DNA of 64,000 nucleotides from Agromyces sp. Root81 (GTDB lineage Bacteria > Actinomycetota > Actinomycetes > Actinomycetales > Microbacteriaceae). The position numbers were made by a program, and so were the translations under genes. A model generated the notes under the pieces. It worked only from the letters and a program-made list of their open reading frames with translations. It ran no database searches and was not told the DNA's origin. The stretch covers positions 62,001-126,000 of the forward strand of contig NZ_LMIR01000004.1 of the NCBI RefSeq assembly GCF_001429165.1, read 5' to 3'. This document shows, one piece after another, positions 50,594 to 58,585 of this stretch; position 1 is the stretch's first letter, and the number at the start of each line of letters is the position of its first letter.

Positions 50594-50863
50594 CTAGCGG
50601 CGGAGGCCGAGACGCTCGATGAGCTTGCGGTAGCGGTTGATGTCCACATCGGCGAGGTAGCCGAGCAGACGACGACGCTGACCGACGAGGAGGAGCAGGC
50701 CACGACGCGAGTGGTGGTCGTGCTTGTGCTCCTTCAGGTGCTCGGTGAGGTCCTTGATTCGCTTCGTGAGGAGCGCGATCTGGACCTCGGGGGATCCAGT
50801 GTCACCGGGGTGCGTCGCGTACTCTTCGATGATCGCCTTCTTGACATCAGCTTCAAGTGCCAT
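50594..50863 (-). CDS. rpsO: 30S ribosomal protein S15
   Basis: 89 residues, exact family length. [52 protein letters not shown] and [13 protein letters not shown] are the invariant S15 helices that bind 16S rRNA. AAAGGGGAT lies about 7 nt before the ATG. In most actinobacteria pnp follows directly or after a gene or two; here 18.7 kb lie between. Confidence 0.98.
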   Translation of the reverse strand: MALEADVKKAIIEEYATHPGDTGSPEVQIALLTKRIKDLTEHLKEHKHDHHSRRGLLLLVGQRRRLLGYLADVDINRYRKLIERLGLRR

Positions 50864-50997
50864 AGATGGGATCCCCTTTCTTCTTGTTGCGCGCTGCCCG
50901 TGGCAGAATGCCCGGGCTCTCTTTGTGCGCGGCCGTCATGACGGCAACCTCAATACTCTACCAGAGCGGATGCCTCGCGGCCGACCTGCCCGATCCG

Positions 50998-51996
50998 TCA
51001 GCCGAGCTCGACGACCGCCTTGCCGAGCACTGCCCCCGACTGCAGCCGCGCGAGCTGGTGCGGCACCTGCTCGAGCGGGTGCGGGCCGTCGATGATCGCC
51101 CGCAGCTCCCCGCCCGCGGCGAGCGCGGCGATCTCGGGCAGGTCGCGGTTCGGCACCGCCGCGAGCAGCCCGACGTGCCTGGCGGCCTCCGGGACGGTCG
51201 CAGCCGGCCGACCGGCGCGCGCACTCGCGACGAGCACTTGCGCGATGCGGCGCGGGCTCCCCCCGATGTAGGCAGCGCGCCCGCCCTCGGCGAGCAGCCC
51301 GATCGTCTGCGCCGGCGGCAGCGCCCCGACGACGTCGAGCACGAGGTCGAAGGGATCGCGCGGCTCCTGCCCGTCGCCGACGCCCGTGGCCACGACATCG
51401 GCGCCGAGCCCGGCGAGCGCGTCGAGCTTCCACATCGCCCGCTCGACCGCCGTCACGTGCGCCCCGCCGCGCTTCGCGAGCTGGATCGCGAAGGTGCCGA
51501 CTCCCCCGCCGGCGCCGACCACGAGCACGCGCCGCCCGCTCAGCGCGCCGTTCGGAGCGACGGCTTCGGCACCGCGGAGTGCCTGCCAGGCCATGCTCGC
51601 GGCCTGCGGCAGCGCGGCCGCGGTGAGGTCGTCGAGTGCGGGCGGCCTCGGCACGAGGGCATCCTCGCGCGCGACGACGACCTCCGCGAATCCGCCCCAG
51701 CCCGAGGCCGAGAGCTCGCCGAAGACCGCGTCGCCGACGCGGTGCCGGGTCACGCCCGACCCGACGGCGATCACAGTGCCCGAGACATCCGAGCCGATCA
51801 CCCGGTGCTTCGGGCGGAACGGCGCCTCGAGGCGCACGAGGGTCGCGCCGGTGGCGAGGTCGACGTCCCACGAGTTGAGCGAGACGGCGGTGATGCGCAC
51901 GGCGACCTCGCCGGCTCCGGGCTCCGGTTCTGGCAGCTCGGCGAGCCGAAGCACACGCTCGGGCGGCCCGTACCGGTCGAGCACGATCGCACGCAT
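50998..51996 (-). CDS. Zinc-less alcohol dehydrogenase / quinone oxidoreductase-like NADPH enzyme
   Basis: 332 residues from the ATG at 51996 (MRAIVLDRYGPPERVL); a TTG at 52023 with TATCCT 8 nt upstream is an alternative start. MDR fold: VIGSDVSGTVIAVGSGVTRHRVGD, AASMAWQAL and the nucleotide loop VLVVGAGGGVGTFAIQLAKRGGAHVTAV. The structural-zinc Cys residues are absent, as in quinone oxidoreductases. Substrate unknown. Lies upstream of rpsO on the same strand. Confidence 0.88.
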   Translation of the reverse strand: MRAIVLDRYGPPERVLRLAELPEPEPGAGEVAVRITAVSLNSWDVDLATGATLVRLEAPFRPKHRVIGSDVSGTVIAVGSGVTRHRVGDAVFGELSASGWGGFAEVVVAREDALVPRPPALDDLTAAALPQAASMAWQALRGAEAVAPNGALSGRRVLVVGAGGGVGTFAIQLAKRGGAHVTAVERAMWKLDALAGLGADVVATGVGDGQEPRDPFDLVLDVVGALPPAQTIGLLAEGGRAAYIGGSPRRIAQVLVASARAGRPAATVPEAARHVGLLAAVPNRDLPEIAALAAGGELRAIIDGPHPLEQVPHQLARLQSGAVLGKAVVELG

Positions 51997-52112
51997 CGGA
52001 TGGCCGTCCTCTCGTCGACGCAACTGGTTCGAGGATAGCGACGCACGCGCGTCGGCCGTGCGCGGGCCGTCGCCTGCTTGGCACAGCGGATGCCCCGGGG
52101 CAGACTGACCCC

Positions 52113-52478
52113 ATGGGGTTCGTCATCAAGCGGGTCTACGACCAGGCCGAGGCATCCGACGGCGTTCGCGTGCTCGTCGACCGGCTCTGGCCGCGCGGCG
52201 TGAGCAAGGAACGCGCCGAGCTCGACCTGTGGGACAAGGACGTCGCACCCTCCCCCGAGCTGCGCACCGAGTGGCATCACCATCGCGAGCGGTTCGACGA
52301 GTTCGCCGAGCGCTACCGGGGCGAGCTCGACGCGAACGACGCGGCGCGGGCGCTGATCGCGCTCGGCGGGGAGCACGATCGGGTCACGCTGCTCTTCGGC
52401 GCGCGCGACGAGCAGGTCAACCACGCGACGGTGCTGCTCGAGTGGCTCGGCGAGCACGGGGCATCCGTCGACGGCTGA
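52113..52478 (+). CDS. DUF488 family protein
   Basis: 121 residues. IKRVYDQAEASDGVRVLVDRLWPRGVSKERAELDLWDKDVAPSPELRTEWHH is the diagnostic DUF488 (YeaO-like) N-terminal half, ending VTLLFGARDEQVNHATVLLEWL. Function unknown, though some members are linked with heme or nucleic acid metabolism. CAGACT lies 6 nt before the ATG. Confidence 0.9.
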   Translation: MGFVIKRVYDQAEASDGVRVLVDRLWPRGVSKERAELDLWDKDVAPSPELRTEWHHHRERFDEFAERYRGELDANDAARALIALGGEHDRVTLLFGARDEQVNHATVLLEWLGEHGASVDG

Positions 52479-52540
52479 TCTTGCCGCCGCCACCCGGTCG
52501 GCGTAGCGTGCGAACCGATCGAAGGAAGTGAGCAATCATC

Positions 52541-52996
52541 ATGATCACGATCAATCGAACACGCACCGCAGCACTCGGCCTCACGGCCATCGCCGCCCTC
52601 GCCCTCGCCGGCGCGGGCGCAGCGCAGGCGGCCCCGCCGGGAACCCCCGCGATCCCGCTCACGAGCGGCCAGGAAGCGCCGCACCCGACCGACGGCGGCG
52701 GCGCGCACGGGTTCTTCAGCTACGAGATCGACGGCGACGAGCTGTGCTACACGCTCGAGGTCTCCGGCCTCTCCACGCCCGCCGCGGCAGCGCACGTCCA
52801 CCTCGCCCCGCGCAACGTCGCCGGCCCGGTCGTGGTGCCGCTCGTCGTCGAGAACTCGACGGACTTCGACATCTCGACCTGCGTGCCCGGCGACCCTGCG
52901 GTGCTCGCTGCGATCGAAGCGGACCCGTCGAACTACTACATCAACGTGCACACCCCGATGAACCAGCCCGGGGAGGTGCGCGGCCAGCTGAAGTAG
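52541..52996 (+). CDS. Secreted CHRD domain protein
   Basis: 151 residues with a signal peptide (TRTAALGLTAIAALALAGAGAAQA, cleavage near residue 30). The rest is a CHRD domain: IPLTSGQEAPHPTDGGGAHGFFSYEIDGDELCYTLEVSGL, AAHVHLAPRNVAGPVVVPL and YYINVHTPMNQPGEVRGQL, with one Cys pair. The domain occurs in metal- or ligand-binding extracellular proteins; bacterial function unknown. GAAGGAAG precedes the ATG. Confidence 0.92.
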   Translation: MITINRTRTAALGLTAIAALALAGAGAAQAAPPGTPAIPLTSGQEAPHPTDGGGAHGFFSYEIDGDELCYTLEVSGLSTPAAAAHVHLAPRNVAGPVVVPLVVENSTDFDISTCVPGDPAVLAAIEADPSNYYINVHTPMNQPGEVRGQLK

Positions 52997-53012
52997 CCGC
53001 GCGATCCGAGCG

Positions 53013-53034
53013 AGCGGATGCCGCGGCATCCGCT
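53013..53034. terminator. Perfect 22-bp palindrome between convergent genes
   Basis: The palindrome joins CGGATGCC and GGCATCCG, both forms of the most frequent octamer in this DNA. It lies between the CHRD and CPBP genes (convergent) and may act as a bidirectional terminator, but no T-run follows. Confidence 0.5.
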
Positions 53035-53045
53035 GGTTCGAGGCG

Positions 53046-53897
53046 CTACCGCGCCAGCAGGAAGATCGCCGGCCAGCCCGTGTGCGCGTAGACGATGACG
53101 GCGAACACGACGGCGTCGAAGAGCATGTGGACCACGAACACGTAGGTCAGCGACTTCGTCAGCTTGAACGTGTAGCCCTGGATCAGCGCGAACGGGATGG
53201 TGAGCAGCGGCCCCCACGACTGGTAGCCGAGCTCCCACAGGAAGGAGACGAACACGATCGACTGCAGCAGGTTCGCCTGCCACGACGGGAAGTGCCGCCG
53301 CAGCAGCACGAAGACCGTGCAGATGAAGAAGAGCTCGTCCCAGGTGCCGACCGCGACGACGCCGACGAGGAGGCGCGCGATCTGCTCGGGATCGGTCACG
53401 GTGGGCCAGTTCTCGTAGACGCCGGAGGAGATGAAGTAGAACGGCAGGATGAGCCAGCCCGCGACGGTCACGAAGATCAGGTAGAGCCACTGCGTGCGGT
53501 TCCAGCGCCTCCCGGTGCGCCACGGGAAGCGGATGACGTGCTCGCGGTACAGGAAACGCGAGATGACGTAGGGCACGAGCACGGCGAGTCCGAGCACGAC
53601 CGCGAAGCGCAGCATGCCCTCGTTGCTGAGATCGGCCTTCAGCGAGATGGTCGAGATGATGACTTGCCCGACGGCGATGAGGGCGAGGTCGGCGAGCAGC
53701 CGCTCGGTACGGCCCGAGCGGTCGCAGAGCCACGCGGCCAGGAGGCCGACGGCGAGCATCGCGTACCCGGCGATCGGCACCATGAATCCGAAGAGCAGCA
53801 CGGCGGCGCCGCACACGAGGATCGCGGGCACGAGGGCGATCGGATGCGTCCGCAGCTCGGGCGGTTCGACGGTCTCGGCGAGGTTCGTGCTCGGCAT
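53046..53897 (-). CDS. CPBP family membrane protein, degenerate active site
   Basis: 283 residues, about eight membrane helices. The region TWDELFFICTVFVLLRRHF corresponds to the EExxxR motif of CPBP (CAAX-protease-like) proteins, but the first Glu is Asp and the Arg position is Ile. The FVVHMLFDAVV segment keeps the last His with Asp in place of Asn. It may be an inactive member or a different specificity. It lies 9 nt downstream of a HAD gene in an apparent operon. Confidence 0.78.
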   Translation of the reverse strand: MPSTNLAETVEPPELRTHPIALVPAILVCGAAVLLFGFMVPIAGYAMLAVGLLAAWLCDRSGRTERLLADLALIAVGQVIISTISLKADLSNEGMLRFAVVLGLAVLVPYVISRFLYREHVIRFPWRTGRRWNRTQWLYLIFVTVAGWLILPFYFISSGVYENWPTVTDPEQIARLLVGVVAVGTWDELFFICTVFVLLRRHFPSWQANLLQSIVFVSFLWELGYQSWGPLLTIPFALIQGYTFKLTKSLTYVFVVHMLFDAVVFAVIVYAHTGWPAIFLLAR

Positions 53898-53906
53898 CGG
53901 GGCCCG

Positions 53907-54797
53907 CTACTCGTCGCCGCCGAGCTCGCCGCGCCGCGCCGCAGCGACCCACTTGGCGAGGAACACGGCACCGGCCTCGTCGTGGATGAGGTCGCCAGCG
54001 GTGAGCACCGGGTAGCCGGTTACCGGAACGCCCTCGGCCGGGCGCACGTCGACGTGCCGCACCCGCTCGCCGCGTTCGTGCAGCCAGTCGGCCATGCGGT
54101 AGTCGCCACGCGAGTCGCCCATCGTGCGCCAGTGCTGCGGGCGGATGCCCCGCTCTTCGAGCAGTTCGACGGCCCGCGCGGCCCCGAGGTCCTTGCCGAG
54201 TCGCACCGACTCGACATCGGTCGAGATGATCGTCGGGTCGATGCGCCAGTGCACGCGACCAGCGGCATCCGGTCGCTCGTCGCCCTCGCGCACCGTGCCG
54301 AAGCCGCGGGCGGTGAGCGACTCGCCCGCGTGCGCGTCGAACCGCGGCTGGGCCTCCAGATAGTCGGCGGATGCCACGTGCACGTGCTGCTCGACCGAGA
54401 CCATCGCCCTCTTGGTGTCGTCGAAGAACGCGAACTCGTCGAAGTGCGCCTCGACGTAGGCGCGCATGTCGGCGGCGAAGTCGGCGGGCATTGCGAGGTC
54501 GAGGTCGACGAACACTTCGCCGAGCCCGTCGTGGTCGATCGCGGCCCAGACCGCCCCCTTCTCGCAGATCGCCCAGACGGGCGCGCCCGGCCCGAGGCCC
54601 TCGGCCAGGAGCGGCGGCACGACCTGCTCGGCGATGAAGGCGTCGGAGCGGCCCGTGTTGAAGATCACGGGGTTGCCGGCGTTCGCGAGCTCGGCGAGGT
54701 CGCGGGCGATCGACGGGATCGCGATCGACCGCGTCACGGGGCTCGCGATGGGGCCGTCGACGTCGAGCAGGAGGCCGAGGAGCGGGGCATTGGTCAC
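53907..54797 (-). CDS. HAD superfamily hydrolase
   Basis: 296 residues. LGLLLDVDGPIASPV is motif I; FNTGRSDAFI motif II; the cap follows, with RLGKDLGAARAVELLEERG (motif III Lys) and TMGDSRGDYRMADWL (motif IV). The fold is of the Cof/sucrose-phosphatase type. The start is GTG, with TAGGCT 6 nt upstream. Substrate unknown; a sugar phosphate is plausible. Confidence 0.86.
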   Translation of the reverse strand: MTNAPLLGLLLDVDGPIASPVTRSIAIPSIARDLAELANAGNPVIFNTGRSDAFIAEQVVPPLLAEGLGPGAPVWAICEKGAVWAAIDHDGLGEVFVDLDLAMPADFAADMRAYVEAHFDEFAFFDDTKRAMVSVEQHVHVASADYLEAQPRFDAHAGESLTARGFGTVREGDERPDAAGRVHWRIDPTIISTDVESVRLGKDLGAARAVELLEERGIRPQHWRTMGDSRGDYRMADWLHERGERVRHVDVRPAEGVPVTGYPVLTAGDLIHDEAGAVFLAKWVAAARRGELGGDE

Positions 54798-54916
54798 GCG
54801 TCCAGCCTATGGCGCGGCGCCCTCGGCGCGGCCCCCGGCCGATGTCGGCGGGAGGGTGCGAGCCGCCGTGGGCGCGGCGCCATGCGGATGTCGCCGGCAG
54901 GTGCGAGCATCGTGCC

Positions 54917-55960
54917 ATGCAGCAGATCGTGCCTCCCTACCTGCTCGACCGCATCGCCGAGGCCGCCGGCCCGCGGTTCCCGATCGCGGCGGCGGCGGCG
55001 AGGCGCGCGCTGCTGCGCGAGCGGCCCGCGCGCCTCGGCATCGAACCGCTGCCCGAGCTGCCGAGCGTGCTCCCCGACGCCCCGTCGATGCCCGACCGGC
55101 GCATCTCCGACGCCGAGGGCCGCGAGAAGCTGCCGGGGCGGCTCGTGCGCCGCGAGGGCGAGCGGGCAACGGGCGACGAGGCCGTCGACGACGCCTACGA
55201 CGGCCTCGGCGACACGCACCGCTTGTTCGACCGGGTCTTCGGCCGCGACTCGATCGACGGCGCGGGCATGCCCCTCGAAGCCACCGTGCACTTCGGCGAC
55301 CGCTACGACAACGCCTTCTGGGACGGCGAGCGCATGGTGTTCGGCGACGGAGACGGGGAGGTCTTCCGGGGCTTCACCGACTCGCTGAGCGTCATCGGCC
55401 ACGAGCTCGCCCACGGCGTCACCGAGCACACCGCGAAGCTGCGGTACCGGGGCCAGTCGGGGGCGCTCAACGAGCACGTCTCCGACGCGTTCGGCGCGCT
55501 CGTCGAGCAGTACGCCCTCGGCCAGGACGCCGGCGCCGCGAGCTGGCTGATCGGCGAGGGCATCTTCACCGACGAGGTGCAGGGGCGGGCGCTTCGGTCG
55601 ATGCTCGAGCCGGGCACCGCCTACGACGACGACGTCCTCGGGCGCGACCCGCAGCCCGCCCACATGCGCGACTACATCGACACCGACGACGACAACGGCG
55701 GCGTGCACCTGAACTCGGGCATCCCGAACCGGGCGTTCGCCCTCGCCGCGACCGAGCTCGGCGGCTTCGCCTGGGAGCACGTGGGTCGCATCTGGTACGA
55801 CGTGCTCACCTCGGGCCGCCTGCCGATCGACGCCGACTTCGCGCTGTTCGCAGCCGAGACGGTGCGTGCGGCGCGCGAGCGCTTCGGGCGCGACAGCCGG
55901 GAGGAGCGCGCCGTGACCGGCGGCTGGTCGGCGGTCGGCATCGAGGTGCCCGGCGAGTAG
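54917..55960 (+). CDS. M4 family metallopeptidase, protealysin-like
   Basis: 347 residues and no signal peptide, as in protealysins. A short propeptide (about residues 1-50, PYLLDRIAEAAG) precedes the catalytic domain with the zinc site GHELAHG (His162, Glu163, His166), third ligand NEHVSD (Glu186) and the catalytic His in NGGVHLNSGIPN. The downstream gene codes for an emfourin-type inhibitor. GAGCAT 6 nt before the ATG and no ribosome binding site. Cytosolic activation or export by a nonclassical path is expected for the family. Confidence 0.93.
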   Translation: MQQIVPPYLLDRIAEAAGPRFPIAAAAARRALLRERPARLGIEPLPELPSVLPDAPSMPDRRISDAEGREKLPGRLVRREGERATGDEAVDDAYDGLGDTHRLFDRVFGRDSIDGAGMPLEATVHFGDRYDNAFWDGERMVFGDGDGEVFRGFTDSLSVIGHELAHGVTEHTAKLRYRGQSGALNEHVSDAFGALVEQYALGQDAGAASWLIGEGIFTDEVQGRALRSMLEPGTAYDDDVLGRDPQPAHMRDYIDTDDDNGGVHLNSGIPNRAFALAATELGGFAWEHVGRIWYDVLTSGRLPIDADFALFAAETVRAARERFGRDSREERAVTGGWSAVGIEVPGE

Positions 55961-55969
55961 CGTCACCAC

Positions 55970-55991
55970 CTCCGCGGCCGCTGCCGCGGAG
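55970..55991 (+). terminator. Hairpin between protease and inhibitor genes
   Basis: CTCCGCGG (55970-55977) pairs with CCGCGGAG (55984-55991) with a 6-nt loop, 9 nt after the protease stop. A minus-10-like TACCAT follows at once, so the inhibitor gene seems to have its own promoter. Confidence 0.6.
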
Positions 55992-56004
55992 TACCATCGG
56001 CCCC

Positions 56005-56316
56005 ATGGACGTCATCGTGTCCCGGAGCGGCGGCCTCGCCGGCATGAAGCTCACCTGGGAGGTTCGCGTCGACGAGCAGCCCGATCCTGACGAGTGGTAC
56101 ATCCTCATCGACGAGATCCCGTGGGGCGAGCCGCCTCCGCTGCCGCCAGAGCCCGACCGGTTCGTGTACCGCATCCGCTGCGAACCGCATGAGGCGACGC
56201 TCGCCGAGCGTCAGCTCACCGGGCCGTGGCGTCAGCTCGTCGATCGGGTGCAGGAGACAACGGATCCGGAGCGGCAGGGGCCGCGAGCTTCGACGCCACC
56301 ACGCCCCACGCGATGA
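56005..56316 (+). CDS. Emfourin-type protealysin inhibitor
   Basis: 103 residues. MDVIVSRSGGLAGMKLTWEVRVDEQPDPDEWYILIDEIPWG and DRFVYRIRCEPHEATLAERQLTGPWRQLVDRV match emfourin, the small protein encoded beside protealysin genes that blocks the M4 protease tightly. Position after an M4 gene strongly supports this. TACCAT is 7 nt before the ATG with no ribosome binding site. Its last 101 bp overlap the opposing lysoplasmalogenase gene. Confidence 0.87.
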   Translation: MDVIVSRSGGLAGMKLTWEVRVDEQPDPDEWYILIDEIPWGEPPPLPPEPDRFVYRIRCEPHEATLAERQLTGPWRQLVDRVQETTDPERQGPRASTPPRPTR

Positions 56317-56926
56317 GTCCCTGCGCCGCGAGGTACGTCGACATGACGGCGAAGTCGTGGCCGGCGAACTCGTACCCGGGCAGGAACCTGCCGAGGGCGA
56401 GCACCGAATCCGAGACGATGAAGAACGCGCCGCCGAGCGCGATCCACCTCCCGTGCATCGACGCGCACATCGCCATCATGCCGATCGCGGCCGCGTAGAG
56501 CGAAATCGGGGCGGCGAGCATGCCGGCGTGCGGCAGGAGCAGGCCGAGCATGACGATCATCCACGCCCAGTACGCGTACGACCACGCCGGCGGGCGGCGA
56601 CGAGTGCGGGGCATCCGCAGGAAGAGCACGATGTAGACGACGTGCGCGAGCAGGAACGAGCAGAGCCCGGCCACGAACCATCCGTCGCCCGGGAACGAGA
56701 GCAGCACGTCGCCGCCCCAGGAGAAGGCGATGGCGGCGAGCAGCAACGGCACCGGAGCCCGGAGCGGTCGCACGAGGGCCACCACCGCGAGGGCGAGGAG
56801 CGGCATCAGCAACGCCTTCGTCGCCGTGACGCTCCAGGCCGGGCCGAGATACAGCAGCACGAGGTGCAGGGCCGACGCCACGAGGTACGGGGCGAACGCA
56901 ACGAAGGGCGATCTGCAGCGGATCAC
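56216..56926 (-). CDS. YhhN family lysoplasmalogenase-like membrane protein
   Basis: 236 residues, about eight hydrophobic helices. YhhN/TMEM86 hallmarks are LLAAIAFSWGGDVLLSFPGDGWFVAGLCSFLLAHVVYIVLFL, SLYAAAIGMMAMCA and GGAFFIVSDSVLALGRFLPGYEF with paired Asp residues. The GTG at 56926 is favoured because AAAGG lies 7 nt upstream. The family hydrolyses the vinyl ether bond of lysoplasmalogens in animals; bacterial role uncertain. Its 3' end overlaps the convergent emfourin gene by 101 bp. Confidence 0.85.
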   Translation of the reverse strand: MIRCRSPFVAFAPYLVASALHLVLLYLGPAWSVTATKALLMPLLALAVVALVRPLRAPVPLLLAAIAFSWGGDVLLSFPGDGWFVAGLCSFLLAHVVYIVLFLRMPRTRRRPPAWSYAYWAWMIVMLGLLLPHAGMLAAPISLYAAAIGMMAMCASMHGRWIALGGAFFIVSDSVLALGRFLPGYEFAGHDFAVMSTYLAAQGLIAWGVVASKLAAPAAPDPLSPAPDRRADATAR

Positions 56927-56979
56927 GTCGTGCCTTTCGGATGTCCGGCCGTAGACCGGCCGCATGCCAGACTACCGAA

Positions 56980-58029
56980 GTGCTGCTTCCGGCGATCGAC
57001 CCCTCGTCCCTCACTCTTCCCGTCTCGAGCGAGGAACTCGCCGTGCAGCGTCGGCGAGACCTCGCGGCCGCCCGCACCAACCGCGGGAGGATGATCGCGT
57101 TCGCGATCGGTCTCGGTGTGTTCGGCATCGGATTCCTCGCACTGACCGTGTACGGGATCGTCGCGGCGCAGGGCCCGGGGTGGGTGATCGCGTTCGCGGT
57201 GTTCGCGGCGTGGGCGGTGTTCGGGTCGATCGCGGTCGGCCGCCTCGCGCGCATGCCCGCGGCCACGGGCGAACCGGCCAAGGGCGAGGCCCGACTGCAT
57301 CGGCTGGCGGAGCTGAACGGCCTCGTGTACGAGCCGAACGTCGAGCCGCGGCTGGCCGGCCCCCTCTTCGAGCGGCTCAGCGGGCGACGGCGCAACACGC
57401 GCTTCACGACGACGTCGGGGCGCACGGTCGAGGTCGGCAACCTGCTCTACCCGCAGGCGAGGGCCGGCATGTCGGTGTCCGTCACGATCCGCGCGGGCGG
57501 CGTGGCGAGCACGACGGCAGACGACGGGTCGTACTGGCGATACGTCGCCGTGCAGCTCGACGCGCCACTCCCCCACATGGTGCTCGAACCGCAGGGCCGA
57601 CAGACGGATGCCGCGACCGAGGCCGCGACCGGACGACGCGCGTTCCCCGTCGACTTCGACGAAGACCAGCACCTGTCGCTCGAGGGCGACTTCGACCGGT
57701 ACTTCAGCCTGTTCGTGCCGAAGGAGTACGAGCGCGACGCCCTCTACATCTTCACGCCCGACCTCATGGCGACGATGATCGACGAGGCGCCCGGCATGCA
57801 CGTCGAGATCGTCGACGACTGGGTGATCTTCAGTCGCAACGGCCGCGCCGACTTCGGGTCGCCGTCGACGTGGTCGGCGATCGATCGCACCGTGAACCGT
57901 GCGGCATCCGAAATCGTCGAACGCGGCGGACGCTACCGCGACGAGCGCACGGCCGGTGGAACGCCGACGGCCGGCAGGGAGAGGGTGCTGCGCACCGTGG
58001 CCCCTGCCGGCCGTCGACTCGAGCGGTGA
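56980..58029 (+). CDS. Hypothetical protein with two membrane helices
   Basis: 349 residues from the GTG at 56980; ATG 56941 is an alternative. Two adjacent helices (MIAFAIGLGVFGIGFLALTVYGIVA, WVIAFAVFAAWAVFGSIAV) are followed by a large cytoplasmic or external domain (HRLAELNGLVYEPNVEPRLAGPLFERLSG, VPKEYERDALYIFTPDLMATMIDEAPG, VDDWVIFSRNG). The pattern matches actinobacterial proteins of unknown function. No catalytic motif seen. Its stop lies 3 nt from the convergent FKBP stop. Confidence 0.75.
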   Translation: MLLPAIDPSSLTLPVSSEELAVQRRRDLAAARTNRGRMIAFAIGLGVFGIGFLALTVYGIVAAQGPGWVIAFAVFAAWAVFGSIAVGRLARMPAATGEPAKGEARLHRLAELNGLVYEPNVEPRLAGPLFERLSGRRRNTRFTTTSGRTVEVGNLLYPQARAGMSVSVTIRAGGVASTTADDGSYWRYVAVQLDAPLPHMVLEPQGRQTDAATEAATGRRAFPVDFDEDQHLSLEGDFDRYFSLFVPKEYERDALYIFTPDLMATMIDEAPGMHVEIVDDWVIFSRNGRADFGSPSTWSAIDRTVNRAASEIVERGGRYRDERTAGGTPTAGRERVLRTVAPAGRRLER

Positions 58030-58032
58030 GCG

Positions 58033-58404
58033 TCAGCTCACGCCGAGCAGGTCGATCACGAAGATGAGGGTCTTGCCCGACAGCTGGTGGCCGCCGCCGG
58101 CAGGGCCGTAGGCCTGCTGCGGGGGCACGGTGAGCTTGCGACGGCCGCCGACCTTCATGCCGGGGATGCCCTCCTGCCAGCCGCTGATGAGCGCCTGGAG
58201 GGGGAAGTTGATCGACTGGCCACGACCCCACGAGGAGTCGAACTCCTCGCCGCTGTCGTACTCGACGCCGAGGTAATGCACGTCGACGGTCGAGCCGGGC
58301 TGCGCCTCCGCGCCGTCGCCGACGACGATGTCTTCGATCACCAGCTCGACGGGAGCCGGCCCCTCGGGAGCGTCGATCTCGGGCTTGCTGTTCGTATCGG
58401 TCAT
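58033..58404 (-). CDS. FKBP-type peptidyl-prolyl cis-trans isomerase
   Basis: 123 residues. VVGDGAEAQPGSTVDVHYLGVEYDSGEEFDSSWGRGQSINFPL and the core GWQEGIPGMKVGGRRKLTVPPQQAYG are the FKBP active-site strands and helix. Soluble, no signal peptide. It speeds proline isomerisation during folding. Convergent with the preceding gene: a small dyad GTGAGC/GCTCAC spans both stop codons. Confidence 0.95.
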   Translation of the reverse strand: MTDTNSKPEIDAPEGPAPVELVIEDIVVGDGAEAQPGSTVDVHYLGVEYDSGEEFDSSWGRGQSINFPLQALISGWQEGIPGMKVGGRRKLTVPPQQAYGPAGGGHQLSGKTLIFVIDLLGVS

Positions 58405-58503
58405 GGGTCAAGCCAAACAGGTTCGCGGCGCCGTCGCAATCGCGGACAAGCGTCCACCACCCTCTTGCGCTGACTGCGAACACGTTGCACTCTGGAGTCC
58501 TAG

Positions 58504-58560
58504 AACTCGCCGCCTGGTAGAGATGTCGGCAATGCCACACCACAGGGCGGCGAGTTTTTT
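58504..58560 (+). terminator. Intrinsic terminator on the plus strand with no clear source gene
   Basis: AACTCGCCGCC (58504-58514) pairs perfectly with GGCGGCGAGTT (58546-58556); a T-run of six ends at 58560. It is the best T-tailed terminator in the window, but the neighbouring genes (FKBP and PrsW) are on the minus strand. The 100 bp before it carry no ORF. It may end a small RNA. Confidence 0.65.
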
Positions 58561-58585
58561 CGTGCCCGGCGGGCGAGCGGATGCC

